Shown here: positions 9,334 through 18,249 of the stretch, piece by piece
How the letters are laid out: each line of letters begins with the position of its first letter
Position numbering within the stretch: position 1 is the stretch's first letter
Source of the DNA: Bacteroidaceae bacterium
Lineage (GTDB): Bacteria; Bacteroidota; Bacteroidia; Bacteroidales; Bacteroidaceae
Length of the DNA stretch: 64,000 bases
Direction: 5' to 3'
NCBI GenBank assembly: GCA_017940185.1
Contig: JAGAZE010000034.1
Span: forward strand, 1 to 64,000
Translations under genes and position numbers: made by a program
Notes under the pieces: generated by a model
Seen by the model: only the letters and a program-made list of their open reading frames with translations
Database searches by the model: none
What the model was told of the DNA's origin: nothing

Positions 9334-10839
9334 TTAGCGGTTGAGCTTCCATGTGGCACCGTCTTTGGTGTCTTTCACCTCGAAGCCTGCCTCGTTGAGC
9401 ATGTCGCGTATCTTGTCGCTGGTGGCCCAGTCTTTGTTGGCCTTTGCCACGGCACGCAGTTCAAGCAGCATGTCGACGGCCTTGCCGAAGGCTTCTTCAC
9501 GGGCGGTGCTTCCGCCTGTTGCTGCGGTGGCACCACTGGCACCGGGCAGCAGTCCGAGCAGGTCGAAGCTGAACAGGTGCATGGTGTCGCCGAGACGCTT
9601 CAAGTCGTCGGCGCTGATGTGTGCCTGGCGGGCTGCGATGCGGTTGACGGCGTTGCAGGCTTCGAAGAGGTGGCTGATGACCTGCGGTGTGGCAAAGTCG
9701 TCGTTCATGGCATCGTAGCATCGCTGTGCCAGGGTGTCGGCCAGGGTGTGGATGTCGGCGTCGGAGGTGTCGGCCACGGGCAGGCGCTGCAGCTCGGCAA
9801 TGGCGTTGAGCAGGCGGTCGAGGCCTTTCTCGGCAGCTTGCAGGGCTTCGTTGGAGAAGTCGACAGTGCCACGGTAGTGAGCGGAGAGGATGAAGAAACG
9901 GATGGTCATGGGCGAGTATGCCTTGTCAAGCAGCTCATGCTCGCCGGTGAAGAAGGCCTCCAGCGTAATGAAGTTGCCCAGCGACTTGCCCATCTTCTTG
10001 CCGTTGATGGTTATCATATTGTTGTGCATCCAGTAGTGCACCATCTCTTCTCCTTCGCTGGCCACGGCCTGGGCTATCTCGCACTCATGATGTGGGAAGA
10101 CAAGGTCGAGTCCTCCACCATGGATATCAAAGTGCTTGCCCAGATATTTGCGTCCCATGGCGGTGCACTCGCAGTGCCATCCGGGGAATCCCTCTCCCCA
10201 CGGACTGGGCCAGCGCATGATGTGTTCGGGCTGGGCGTGTTTCCACAGGGCGAAGTCGGCCTGGCTGTGCTTTTCTCCCACGCCGTCGAGGGCGCGCGAG
10301 GCGTTGAGCACGTCGGTCTGGTTACGTCCGGAGAGCTTGCCGTAGTGGTGCTTCTTGTTGTAGGCTTCGATATCGAAGTACACGCTGCCGTTGCTCACGT
10401 AGGCGTAGCCGTTGTCGAGTATGCGCTGCACCAGCTGCTGCTGTTCGATGATATGTCCTGTGGCGTGCGGCTCTATGCTGGGCTGCAGCACATTGAGGCG
10501 CTCCATGGCGGCATGGTAGCTGTTGGTGTAGTGCTGCGCCACCTCCATGGGCTCCAGCTGCTCGAGCTGCGCCTTCTTCTGTATCTTGTCGTCGCCATCG
10601 TCGCTGTCGTGCTCCAGATGGCCCACATCGGTGATGTTGCGCACGTAGCGCACCTTGTAGCCCAGATGCTGCAGGTAGCGGAACACGACGTCGAAGGTGA
10701 TGGCAGGGCGCGCATGCCCCAGATGGGGGTCGCCGTAGACGGTGGGACCGCACACGTACATGCCTACGTGGGGGGCGTTGAGCGGACGGAACAGTTCTTT
10801 CTCGCGCGTGAGCGTATTATATATAAGGAGTTCTGACAT
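9334..10839 (-). CDS. cysS: cysteinyl-tRNA synthetase
   Basis: A 501-residue class I aminoacyl-tRNA synthetase that charges tRNA-Cys. Zinc-ligand Cys 30 lies in [18 protein letters not shown], whose HLGH (39-42) is the HIGH motif. The [13 protein letters not shown] segment carries further zinc ligands. The KMSKS loop reads KKMGKSLGN near residue 283. The C-terminal helical domain ends with the family's [14 protein letters not shown]. The length is normal. The 5' leader has an exact 16-base tandem duplication (10851-10882). Confidence 0.97.
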   Translation of the reverse strand: MSELLIYNTLTREKELFRPLNAPHVGMYVCGPTVYGDPHLGHARPAITFDVVFRYLQHLGYKVRYVRNITDVGHLEHDSDDGDDKIQKKAQLEQLEPMEVAQHYTNSYHAAMERLNVLQPSIEPHATGHIIEQQQLVQRILDNGYAYVSNGSVYFDIEAYNKKHHYGKLSGRNQTDVLNASRALDGVGEKHSQADFALWKHAQPEHIMRWPSPWGEGFPGWHCECTAMGRKYLGKHFDIHGGGLDLVFPHHECEIAQAVASEGEEMVHYWMHNNMITINGKKMGKSLGNFITLEAFFTGEHELLDKAYSPMTIRFFILSAHYRGTVDFSNEALQAAEKGLDRLLNAIAELQRLPVADTSDADIHTLADTLAQRCYDAMNDDFATPQVISHLFEACNAVNRIAARQAHISADDLKRLGDTMHLFSFDLLGLLPGASGATAATGGSTAREEAFGKAVDMLLELRAVAKANKDWATSDKIRDMLNEAGFEVKDTKDGATWKLNR

Positions 10840-10850
10840 GGTTTGTTTGG

Positions 10851-10882
10851 TGATTTGGGAGATTGGTGATTTGGGAGATTGG
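10851..10882 (-). repeat. two-copy 16-base tandem duplication in the cysS leader
   Basis: On the coding strand the unit CCAATCTCCCAAATCA occurs twice with no mismatch, ending 11 bases before the cysS ATG. It is pyrimidine-rich with no SD-like purines. Similar two-copy leader duplications precede the genes at 43467 and 61799. Confidence 0.85.
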
Positions 10883-10917
10883 TGGTTAGGGGAACAACTC
10901 GTAAACTTTCAACTCGA

Positions 10918-12588
10918 TTAATCGTTTGTTTGCTTGGGACTGAGCAGCCGGCGATATGCTTCGACATTGTAGAGCAGCTGCACGGCCTTCTGCACCTGGC
11001 TGTCGTGCGCCACGCGATGCTGCTCGGCGCCTTCCTGATAGTAGTAGGCGGGTATGATTTCGCCTTCTATCACCCGCTTCATCTCTTCCTTATTGTATTG
11101 CAGGTCGCGTCGCAGGTCGAGGGTCAGTTTCTGCTCTATGCGGTCGAGTTCGTCTTTGGTCTCGTTGTAGTAGCCTTCAAACTTGGCTGCCTCCACCAGC
11201 AGTTTGAGCACGCGCTCTGTCTCGCGGTTGTAGGTGAAGCCGTTGCTCACCACCTTCTGGCAGAAGCGCTCGTAGTCGGCATCGCTCAGCGTAAACTGTC
11301 CCACGGCTGGTATGGTGGGATGTCGGGCGATGTATTCGGCGGCAAAGTCGTGCACGGCTTCGGTGCTGTCGGTGTAGCACAGATAGTATACGAAGCTTGT
11401 GATGCTGTCGGCTCTCACGACGGTGTCGGGCATGATGCCTCCGCCGTCTTTCACTATGCGTCCGTGGGCTGTGCGAAACTCCTTGGTGAGCGAGTCGGGG
11501 ATATGCTCTGTGGCAGCGCTGCGTCCGTGCGAGTAGTTGCGTGCCTGTATGCAGCGGCCGCTAGGTGTGTAGTACTTGCTGATGGTGAGCTTCATCGAAC
11601 TGTTGTAGGGCAGGTCGACGACGGTCTGCACCAGTCCCTTTCCATAGGTGCGTGTGCCGAGTATCACGGCGCGGTCAAGGTCTTGCAGTGCGCCGCAGGT
11701 TATCTCCGAAGAGCTTGCGGTGTAGCTGTTGGTCATCACCACCAGCGGCATCATGGTGTCGATGGGCTCTACGGTGGTGCGGTATTCCTTCACGCTGGCA
11801 GCATGCTTGCCCTTATTGGTCACCACCAGTGTTCCCTTGGGCACAAAGATGCCCACCAGGCCCACCGCCTCCAGCTCTGCACCGCCGTCATTGCTGCGCA
11901 GGTCGAGCACCAACTGCTCCATGCCTTGTTTCTTCAGGTCTATCACGGCGCGGCGCACCTCCTTGGCACAGTCTTCGTTGAACTGTGTCAGACAGATGTA
12001 GCCCGTCTTGTTGTCTACCATGCCATAATAGCTCAGTGCGGGTGTCTGTATGGTGCGGCGCGTCACCTTCACGCTCATGGTCTTTCCTGTCGACGGGCGC
12101 TTCACCTTGAGGTTGACCACCGTGCCCGCTTCGCCGCGGATGAGCTTTGTCACGTCGGAGATGGGCATGCCCTTCACCTTCTTGCCGTCTACGCTGACGA
12201 TGATGTCGCCCTTCTTCAGCTTTGCCTCATCGGCAGGCATACCCTTCGAGGGCTCGTCGATGACAGTGGTCTTCAGTCCGCGATGAAATTTGAGCAGGGC
12301 ACCGATGCCGGCAAACTTGCCCGTGAGCATCTCCTTCATCTCGGCTTGCTTCTCTTCGGGGTAGTATTCGGTGTAGGGGTCGAGGGTGGAGAGCATGTAG
12401 CCTAGGCCTGCTCCCACCGTCTCGTTGGGATTGAGCGTGTCGACATAGAGCACGTCAAGGTACTTATACACCACGTTGAAGATGTCGAGGTTTTTCACTA
12501 TGTCGTAGTTGTGCCGGCTGTCGTTCTGTGCTTGCGCCGCACAGCACCACAGCAGCATACATAAAGCGAGGAGGGTATGTTTACGCAT
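10918..12588 (-). CDS. S41-family C-terminal processing peptidase, secreted
   Basis: A 556-residue periplasmic serine protease. A signal peptide (MRKHTLLALCMLLWCCAAQA) is followed by the S41 N-terminal region, a PDZ domain (about 95-165, with KKGDIIVSVDGKKVKGMP) and the catalytic core. The catalytic Ser lies in YTASSSEITCGALQ near residue 290 and the catalytic Lys in TYGKGLVQT near 316, followed by a family-typical helical C-terminus. Such CtpA-like enzymes trim or degrade envelope proteins, often lipoproteins or peptidoglycan hydrolases. A TACCTTTG box lies at 12628-12621. Confidence 0.93.
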   Translation of the reverse strand: MRKHTLLALCMLLWCCAAQAQNDSRHNYDIVKNLDIFNVVYKYLDVLYVDTLNPNETVGAGLGYMLSTLDPYTEYYPEEKQAEMKEMLTGKFAGIGALLKFHRGLKTTVIDEPSKGMPADEAKLKKGDIIVSVDGKKVKGMPISDVTKLIRGEAGTVVNLKVKRPSTGKTMSVKVTRRTIQTPALSYYGMVDNKTGYICLTQFNEDCAKEVRRAVIDLKKQGMEQLVLDLRSNDGGAELEAVGLVGIFVPKGTLVVTNKGKHAASVKEYRTTVEPIDTMMPLVVMTNSYTASSSEITCGALQDLDRAVILGTRTYGKGLVQTVVDLPYNSSMKLTISKYYTPSGRCIQARNYSHGRSAATEHIPDSLTKEFRTAHGRIVKDGGGIMPDTVVRADSITSFVYYLCYTDSTEAVHDFAAEYIARHPTIPAVGQFTLSDADYERFCQKVVSNGFTYNRETERVLKLLVEAAKFEGYYNETKDELDRIEQKLTLDLRRDLQYNKEEMKRVIEGEIIPAYYYQEGAEQHRVAHDSQVQKAVQLLYNVEAYRRLLSPKQTND

Positions 12589-12620
12589 GGTAAGGTGAAG
12601 GGGGATGGTTTTTCAACCCG

Positions 12621-12628
12621 CAAAGGTA
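12621..12628 (-). promoter_or_regulatory. likely -7 box of the S41 peptidase gene
   Basis: TACCTTTG on the minus strand, 33 bases upstream of the start codon. A TTTG lies only 12 bases upstream, which is too close, and no box is visible at the normal spacing. Confidence 0.5.
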
Positions 12629-12710
12629 AGCATTTACCTGCAAACGCATGATATCTTGCTCTTTCTTTTCGAGCAGACTGGGCAAGGCTAAAAAAAAACT
12701 TGCCGAAATA

Positions 12711-12741
12711 TTTGCCAGTGTAGAAAAACCCCTTACCTTTG
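12711..12741 (+). promoter_or_regulatory. promoter of the tRNA-Asn gene
   Basis: TTTG (12711-12714), 19 bases, then TACCTTTG (12734-12741) is a full consensus match. The -7 box ends 24 bases before the mature tRNA 5' end. Confidence 0.8.
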
Positions 12742-12765
12742 CATCCGCATTTGCAGAGAAATGCT

Positions 12766-12842
12766 GCTTCAGTAGCTCAGTTGGTTAGAGCACCTGACTG
12801 TTAATCAGGGGGTCGTTGGTTCAAGCCCATCCTGAAGCGCCA
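12766..12842 (+). tRNA. tRNA-Asn (GTT)
   Basis: A full cloverleaf is visible. The acceptor arms GCTTCAG and CTGAAGC pair perfectly. The anticodon stem-loop is CCTGA-CTGTTAA-TCAGG with anticodon GTT. The T loop is TTCAAGC, and G discriminator plus CCA is encoded at the 3' end. Confidence 0.95.
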
Positions 12843-12843
12843 A

Positions 12844-12862
12844 GCCCGACTATGAGTCGGGC
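12844..12862 (+). terminator. hairpin terminator after tRNA-Asn
   Basis: GCCCGAC and GTCGGGC form a 7-bp GC-rich stem with loop TATGA, followed by TTTATTAT. It lies between the two tRNA genes. Confidence 0.7.
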
Positions 12863-12886
12863 TTTATTATCCCGGCACTGCACATC

Positions 12887-12960
12887 GGCTCCGTAGCTTA
12901 GCTGAATAGAGCGTCAGATTCCGGTTCTGAAGGTCTTGGGTTTGAATCCCAACGGAGTCA
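12887..12960 (+). tRNA. tRNA-Arg (CCG)
   Basis: The acceptor arms GGCTCCG and CGGAGTC pair with one G-U. The anticodon loop TTCCGGT sits in a TCAGA/TCTGA stem and gives anticodon CCG, which reads the Arg codon CGG. The T arm is TTGGG-TTTGAAT-CCCAA. CCA is not encoded, unlike in the neighbouring tRNA-Asn. Confidence 0.93.
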
Positions 12961-12963
12961 CAA

Positions 12964-13014
12964 TACAAGAAGAAGCTGAATGAAAGTTTACTTTTGGTTC
13001 AGCTTCTTCTTGTA
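12964..13014. terminator. bidirectional terminator between tRNA-Arg and sufB
   Basis: A perfect 17-bp inverted repeat (TACAAGAAGAAGCTGAA and its complement) with a 17-base loop. It separates the convergent tRNA-Arg and sufB genes. The stem is A/G-rich on one arm and T/C-rich on the other. Confidence 0.75.
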
Positions 13015-13031
13015 GTGTAAGCCTTGCTACC

Positions 13032-14483
13032 CTATCCCACTGTGCCCTCCAGGCTCACGGAGAGCAGCTTCTGGGCTTCTACGGCAAACTCCATGGGCAA
13101 CTTCTGCAGCACCTCTTTGGCATATCCGTTGACGATGAGTCCTACAGCCTCCTCGGTGGGAATGCCGCGCTGGTTGCAGTAGAAGAGTTGGTCTTCGCTG
13201 ATTTTCGACGTGGTGGCTTCGTGCTCCACGATGGCGGTCTCGTTGTGCAGATCGTGATAGGGGAATGTGTGTGCGCCGCACAGACTGCCCAGCAGCAGCG
13301 AGTCGCACGAGCTGTAGTTGCGTGCGTTGTCGGCTTCCCGACTCACGCGCACCAGGCCGCGGTAGGCGTTCTGGCTGTGTCCGGCGCTGATGCCTTTCGA
13401 GATGATGGTGCTCTTGGTATTGCGCCCCAGGTGTATCATCTTGGTGCCGGTGTCGGCCTGCTGGTAGTTGTTGGTCACCGCCACGCTGTAGAACTCCGCC
13501 TGCGCCCCGTCGCCGCGCAGCACACAGGAAGGATATTTCCATGTCACGGCACTGCCCGTCTCCACCTGGGTCCACGACAGCTTGGCATTCCGTCCGCGCA
13601 GGTCGCCGCGCTTGGTGACGAGGTTGAGCACTCCGCCACGGCCCTGTTCGTCGCCGGGATACCAGTTCTGCACGGTACTGTATTTCACCTCGGCATCATT
13701 GTTCACCACTATCTCCACGATGGCGGCATGCAGTTGGTTCTCGTCGCGCATCGGAGCGGTGCAGCCTTCCAGATAGCTGACATAGCCGGCGTCGTCGGCC
13801 ACGATGAGTGTGCGCTCAAACTGTCCTGTGCCGCGCGCATTGATGCGGAAATAGGAGCTCAGCTCCATCGGACAGCGCACGCCCTTCGGTATGTAGACGA
13901 AGGAGCCGTCGCTGAACACGGCAGAGTTGAGCGCAGCAAAGAAGTTGTCACGCGGGGGCACCACAGTGCCGAGATATTCGCGCACGAGGTCGGGATGCTG
14001 CTGTATTGCCTCACCGATGGAGCAGAAGATGATGCCGCGCTCGGCCAGTTCTTTCTTAAACGTGGTCTTCACGCTCACGCTGTCCATAATGGCGTCTACC
14101 GCCGTGCCGCTCAGTGCCAGACGCTCTTCCAAGGGTATGCCCAACTTGTCGAAGGTCTTCTCCAGCTCGGGGTCGATAGTGGCTTCACCCTCCTGCTTCT
14201 TCTTTCCGGCCGTAGGGTCGGCATAGTAGGACACAGCCTGGTAGTCGATGGGAGGCAGGGTGAGATAGCCCCAGTCGGGCTGCTCCATCTCCTGCCATGC
14301 GCGGAAGGCACGCAGGCGGAAATCGAGCATCCACTGCGGCTCGCCCTTCTTGGCGGAGATGAGCCGCACCACGTCTTCGTTCAGCCCCACAGGGATGACA
14401 TCGGTCTCCACATCGGTGGTGAAGCCGTATTCATATTTCTGTTCCGCCACCTGGCGGACAAATGCATTCTTCTCGTTGTTCAT
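13032..14483 (-). CDS. sufB: Fe-S cluster assembly scaffold SufB
   Basis: A 483-residue subunit of the SufBCD scaffold on which Fe-S clusters are built. The protein matches SufB throughout. It starts [21 protein letters not shown], contains [21 protein letters not shown], the SYLEGCTAP segment and a C-terminal beta-helix, and ends with [20 protein letters not shown]. Its partners sufC and sufD are at 18250-20362 on the opposite strand, separated by a P-type ATPase gene and a repeat island. In relatives these genes usually form one sufBCD operon. It has its own TACCTTTG box upstream. Confidence 0.97.
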   Translation of the reverse strand: MNNEKNAFVRQVAEQKYEYGFTTDVETDVIPVGLNEDVVRLISAKKGEPQWMLDFRLRAFRAWQEMEQPDWGYLTLPPIDYQAVSYYADPTAGKKKQEGEATIDPELEKTFDKLGIPLEERLALSGTAVDAIMDSVSVKTTFKKELAERGIIFCSIGEAIQQHPDLVREYLGTVVPPRDNFFAALNSAVFSDGSFVYIPKGVRCPMELSSYFRINARGTGQFERTLIVADDAGYVSYLEGCTAPMRDENQLHAAIVEIVVNNDAEVKYSTVQNWYPGDEQGRGGVLNLVTKRGDLRGRNAKLSWTQVETGSAVTWKYPSCVLRGDGAQAEFYSVAVTNNYQQADTGTKMIHLGRNTKSTIISKGISAGHSQNAYRGLVRVSREADNARNYSSCDSLLLGSLCGAHTFPYHDLHNETAIVEHEATTSKISEDQLFYCNQRGIPTEEAVGLIVNGYAKEVLQKLPMEFAVEAQKLLSVSLEGTVG

Positions 14484-14500
14484 AACACTGGACGCTTACA

Positions 14501-14516
14501 CCATATATATATATGG
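14501..14516. repeat. CCATATATATATATGG palindrome in the sufB leader
   Basis: A perfect 16-base palindrome between the sufB -7 box and its start codon. It could form a weak hairpin in the leader RNA or be a protein-binding site; nothing further is shown by the sequence. Confidence 0.5.
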
Positions 14517-14543
14517 AGCACCCCTCTTTCCATACTGCGTGCA

Positions 14544-14551
14544 AAGGTATT
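14544..14551 (-). promoter_or_regulatory. -7 box of sufB
   Basis: TACCTTTG on the minus strand, 61 bases upstream of sufB. GTTG about 21 bases further up is a possible degenerate upstream box. Confidence 0.55.
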
Positions 14552-14711
14552 GCATTCTGCCGACACTGCCCAACGATTGCCAGGCATTCTTACCACAACG
14601 GAAGCTGCATACCATTGCTTTCGCATCCTCCTCAGTGGGGCGGACATCACACTTCCTGACTTTCAGTTGAACAAACGGAGGACGAGAAATCGTGATATTG
14701 TAAATTGTCCT

Positions 14712-14719
14712 TACCTTTG
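14712..14719 (+). promoter_or_regulatory. -7 box of the P-type ATPase gene
   Basis: TACCTTTG on the plus strand. It lies downstream of the most distal possible start codon (14705), so translation must begin later. No TTTG is seen at normal spacing. Confidence 0.5.
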
Positions 14720-14818
14720 CCCCCTACAAATACTATCTATTATTACGTTGTAACTTTTCAAATCTATCTCAAGAGGGTTGTCCCTGCTATGCTGAGCGTT
14801 ACCCTTCCTCTCCACACT

Positions 14819-17530
14819 ATGACCGACACTTCATCACATACCGCTTCCTCTCCTTCACCGCTGCACACACGCTTGCCGCAAGGGCTCACCGACGCCGAGG
14901 TGCTCCACAGTCGCGAGCTGCACGGCACCAATGTGCTCACACCGCCACAGCGCACATCGGCATGGCGGCTGTTCCTACAGAAGTTCAAAGATCCGCTCAT
15001 CACCATACTGCTCATCGTGGCGGTGCTCTCCGTGGCTATCACGTGCTACGAATACTGGGCACTGCACAAGGATGCCGACATATTCCTGGAGCCCGTGGGC
15101 ATCATCGTCGCCATCATCCTGGCCACCACGGTGGCATTCTACTTCGAGAGCAAGGCACGCAAGGAGTTTGCCGCGCTCAATGCCGTCAACGACGACACGG
15201 CAGTAAAGGTTGTGCGCAATGGCAACGTGCAGCAGGTGCCGCGCCGCGACATCGTGGTGGGCGACGTCGTCATCCTCGAGACAGGTGACGAAGTGCCCGC
15301 CGACTGCCATCTGCTCACAGCACTCAATGTGCTGGTCAACGAGTCGACACTCACGGGCGAACCGCAGGCAGCGAAGACCACCGATGCGCAACACTTCAAC
15401 ACCGAAGCCACCTATCCCTCCGATGCGCTCATGAAGGGCACCACGCTCATTGAGGGATACTGCGTGGCAGAGGTGACTGCCGTGGGCGACAGCACAGAGA
15501 GCGGACATGTGTTTCGCGATGCACAGGTGGAAGAGGGCGACCCTACCCCACTGTCGCGCAAGCTCGACGCACTGGCACGATGGCTGTCGAAGGCGGCCTA
15601 TTGCGTAGCGGCACTCGTGGTCGTGGGACGCATCCTGGCATACGTTGTTATAGAACATGGCTCCTACGAGTGGGCGGAGTTTGCCTCCTACCTGCTCAAC
15701 ACGGTGATGATTGCCGTAGCGCTCGTGGTGATGGCCGTGCCTGAAGGACTGCCTATGAGCGTGACGCTCAGCCTTGCTTTCTCCATGCGGCGGCTGATGA
15801 AGGAACACACCCTGCCACGCACCATGCACGCCTGCGAAACCATAGGTGCAGCATCGGTGATATGCACCGACAAGACCGGCACGCTCACGCAAAACCGTAT
15901 GCAGGTGGCTGAGATGCACTCCTACGACACCGGCGAGGCACTGCTGGCGGAGATGATAGCCGCCAACAGCACAGCCGACCTCGACTTCGCACAACCACAG
16001 CACATACACGCCATAGGCAACCCCACCGAGGGAGCACTGCTGCTGTGGCTGCACGACAAAGGCATCGACTACCGACAACTGCGCGAAGTGCAAATACAAG
16101 AGCGACTGCCATTCTCCACCGACAACAAGTACATGGCCACGGTGATTGAAAAAGAGGAGAGAAGTCGCCATCGCATGCTCTACGTGAAAGGGGCTCCCGA
16201 GATTGTCATGCGCCACTGCACGCTCAGCGAGGAGCAGCGCACTGCCATCGCCGAAACCCTTACCACCATGCAGCAGCGCGCCATGCGCACCCTTGCGCTG
16301 GCCTACTGCAAGCTCGACAACGGTGCGGCACCCATTGTCGACGGCCGTCTGCAAACCGACAGTCTGCTTCTGGCTGCCATCGTGGGCATCACCGACCCCG
16401 TGAGGGACGACGTGCCTGCCGCCATCAGCGACTGTCTCGGAGCGGGCATACAAGTGAAAATAGTGACGGGCGACACCCCCGCCACGGCACGCGAAATCGG
16501 AAGGCAGATAGGACTGTGGACCGACAACGACGGCGATGATGCCATACTGACGGGCACGCAGTGTGCCGCCATGAGCGATGCCGAACTGCAGACACGGGCC
16601 GACGACATCAAAATTCTGGCTCGCGCACGCCCCAACGACAAGCAGCGGCTGGTGCGCGCACTGAAGAAACAGCGCCATGTGGTGGCAGTGACAGGCGACG
16701 GCACCAACGACGCACCCGCACTCAACAGCGCCGACGTGGGCCTCTCCATGGGCGATGGCACTGCCGTGGCCAAGGAAGCCAGCGACATGACCATACAAGA
16801 CAACTCCTTCTCCACCATTGCGCGCGCCGTGATGTGGGGACGCTCACTATATAAAAACATACAGCGCTTTATCCTCTTCCAGCTCACCATCAATGTGGTG
16901 GCGTGTCTGGTGGTGCTCATCGGTGCCTTCACCGACACCGATGCCCCGCTCACCGTAACACAGATGCTGTGGGTAAACCTCATCATGGACACCTTTGCCG
17001 CCATCGCCCTGGCATCGCTGCCCCCCGCACAGAGCGTGATGCGCGACCGGCCACGGAGAAGCCACGAACACATTGTCAGCCCGCGCATGACCTACTTCAT
17101 CATCGGCGTAGGCACATTGTTCGCACTGCTACTGCTCACACTGCTCAACATACTGCACAACAACGACATACATCAGGTGGCCGACTTTCTGAAGCTTCAG
17201 CACATCGATCGTCACCACCTGCTGCCCTACGAGCACAGCCTGTTCTTCACCGTGTTTGTCATGCTACAGTTCTGGAACCTCTGGAATGCCAAGGCCTTCA
17301 TGACAGGGCGCTCGGCATTGGCAGACATCGGCCAATGCAAGGGCTTCCTGCTCATAGCAGGCATCATCCTCTTAGGACAGGTGCTCATCGTACAACTGGG
17401 CGGCAAGATGTTCAACACCACCCCGCTCTCGCCCACCGACTGGCTGCTCATCATCATCGGCACTTCGCCCGTGCTGTGGGTAGGAGAAGCCGTGCGACTG
17501 GTGAGACGTAAGAAAAAGGCCGCACCCTAA
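14819..17530 (+). CDS. calcium-translocating P-type ATPase (PMCA/SERCA-like)
   Basis: An inner-membrane cation pump of about 903 residues. It has a cation-ATPase N-domain (LTDAEVLHSRELHGTN), an actuator domain with TLTGE, the PEGL motif in membrane helix 4 (VPEGLPMSVTL), the phosphorylation motif CTDKTGTLTQN near residue 350, the hinge motif TGDGTNDAPAL near 626, and a C-terminal set of membrane helices. The type IIB features suggest Ca2+ export, but specificity is inferred. I chose ATG 14819 because the -7 box at 14712 rules out the earliest start; ATG 14789 is also possible. The gene sits between sufB and sufC. Confidence 0.92.
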   Translation: MTDTSSHTASSPSPLHTRLPQGLTDAEVLHSRELHGTNVLTPPQRTSAWRLFLQKFKDPLITILLIVAVLSVAITCYEYWALHKDADIFLEPVGIIVAIILATTVAFYFESKARKEFAALNAVNDDTAVKVVRNGNVQQVPRRDIVVGDVVILETGDEVPADCHLLTALNVLVNESTLTGEPQAAKTTDAQHFNTEATYPSDALMKGTTLIEGYCVAEVTAVGDSTESGHVFRDAQVEEGDPTPLSRKLDALARWLSKAAYCVAALVVVGRILAYVVIEHGSYEWAEFASYLLNTVMIAVALVVMAVPEGLPMSVTLSLAFSMRRLMKEHTLPRTMHACETIGAASVICTDKTGTLTQNRMQVAEMHSYDTGEALLAEMIAANSTADLDFAQPQHIHAIGNPTEGALLLWLHDKGIDYRQLREVQIQERLPFSTDNKYMATVIEKEERSRHRMLYVKGAPEIVMRHCTLSEEQRTAIAETLTTMQQRAMRTLALAYCKLDNGAAPIVDGRLQTDSLLLAAIVGITDPVRDDVPAAISDCLGAGIQVKIVTGDTPATAREIGRQIGLWTDNDGDDAILTGTQCAAMSDAELQTRADDIKILARARPNDKQRLVRALKKQRHVVAVTGDGTNDAPALNSADVGLSMGDGTAVAKEASDMTIQDNSFSTIARAVMWGRSLYKNIQRFILFQLTINVVACLVVLIGAFTDTDAPLTVTQMLWVNLIMDTFAAIALASLPPAQSVMRDRPRRSHEHIVSPRMTYFIIGVGTLFALLLLTLLNILHNNDIHQVADFLKLQHIDRHHLLPYEHSLFFTVFVMLQFWNLWNAKAFMTGRSALADIGQCKGFLLIAGIILLGQVLIVQLGGKMFNTTPLSPTDWLLIIIGTSPVLWVGEAVRLVRRKKKAAP

Positions 17531-17600
17531 GGGTCAGATTAAATTGTATTTGCTCATTTTTCCATTTGCTTGCACCAACCGCGCATTACTCACTGTAAGT

Positions 17601-17725
17601 CAGCGCATTACCGGGTGTAAGCAATTTTTCGGCGCTTACACTGCTTGCACTACGTATTCGTTACGCTCTGTGTATCAGCGCATTACCGGGTGCAAGCAAT
17701 TTTTCGGCGCTTACACCGCTTACAC
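17601..17725 (+). repeat. direct repeat of about 50 bases, 75-base period
   Basis: Two near-identical copies start CAGCGCATTACCGGGTG. Each contains a stem-loop: GTGTAAGC and GCTTACAC around AATTTTTCGGC in copy one, with one mismatch in copy two. The first hairpin lies 85 bases after the ATPase stop and could act as its terminator. Confidence 0.8.
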
Positions 17726-17775
17726 CAACTACACCACTTCAATAATGTTGATGTGAGTATTCCCCAATCGCACGG

Positions 17776-17885
17776 TGAGTGTAGCCCGATTGCACTGCAA
17801 CTATTGCCCAATCACCATGCAACTGTTGCCCGATTGCACTGCAACTGTTGCCCAATCACCATGCAACTGTTGCCCAACGGCATTG
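17776..17885 (-). repeat. 22-base tandem array, five units (family shared with 55440-55549)
   Basis: Five contiguous 22-base units. On the minus strand the units contain GATTGGGCAACAGTTG or AATCGGGCAACAGTTG. The two unit types alternate over the middle three units. Aligned in phase, they match the units at 55440-55549 at 18 or 19 of 22 positions. An inverted partial unit at the right edge makes a perfect 8-bp hairpin (TTGCCCAA 17870-17877 with TTGGGCAA 17889-17896). Confidence 0.85.
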
Positions 17886-17970
17886 CAATTGGGCAATACT
17901 CAGGCTATGCCTGTGGCCTGACAGCAACTTACCATGCGTGGCGCGGGCGAAAGACAGTAGGTGTAAGTGC

Positions 17971-18026
17971 AGGCAAGTGCAAGCAAGTGCAGGCAAGTGC
18001 AAGCAAGTGCAGGCAAGTGCAAGCAA
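17971..18026 (+). repeat. alternating 10-base repeats
   Basis: AGGCAAGTGC and AAGCAAGTGC alternate for about 5.6 units, giving a 20-base higher-order period. The 10-base spacing is close to one helical turn. A frame through it would give repeated Gln/Ala/Ser/Lys peptides, and I see no sign that it is coding. Confidence 0.8.
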
Positions 18027-18210
18027 CCGTGGGCGCCTGCACTTGCTATGCGTTTATTTATCAGAGCGTTACACACATTAGTGCAAGCGTGAAGGCAAAA
18101 ACGCAAAACTTGTCTGAAGAGAATTGTATGTCGCCGGCAACACAAATAGCAGAACGGCTCAAATTGTAAATAAATAGCAGAACGTAAATCGTCAAATCGT
18201 AAATTCCCCT

Positions 18211-18218
18211 TACCTTTG
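18211..18218 (+). promoter_or_regulatory. -7 box of sufCD
   Basis: TACCTTTG, 31 bases before the sufC ATG. No TTTG is seen at normal spacing. Confidence 0.55.
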
Positions 18219-18249
18219 TCGCCTAATCTACTTACACCATACATTTATT

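Larger units (their letters stand above)
17531..18249 (+). repeat. repeat-rich intergenic island, no convincing gene
   Basis: This 719-base gap contains three different repeat types in a row: a roughly 50-base unit present twice (17601-17650 and 17676-17725), a five-unit 22-base tandem array (17776-17885) and an alternating 10-base array (about 17971-18026). Open frames here simply translate the repeats. The last part carries the sufC -7 box. Confidence 0.8.

Noticed and set aside
17776..17885. Possible CRISPR array (also considered at 32075 and 55440)
   Set aside because: The 22-base units are directly contiguous with no spacers, and no cas genes lie in the window.
17544..18169. Open frames through the repeat island, including one with QRITGCKQFFGAYTA twice and one with Gln/Ala/Ser/Lys repeats
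   Set aside because: The repeated peptides merely mirror the DNA repeats, there is no promoter-start pairing, and several frames are equally open.
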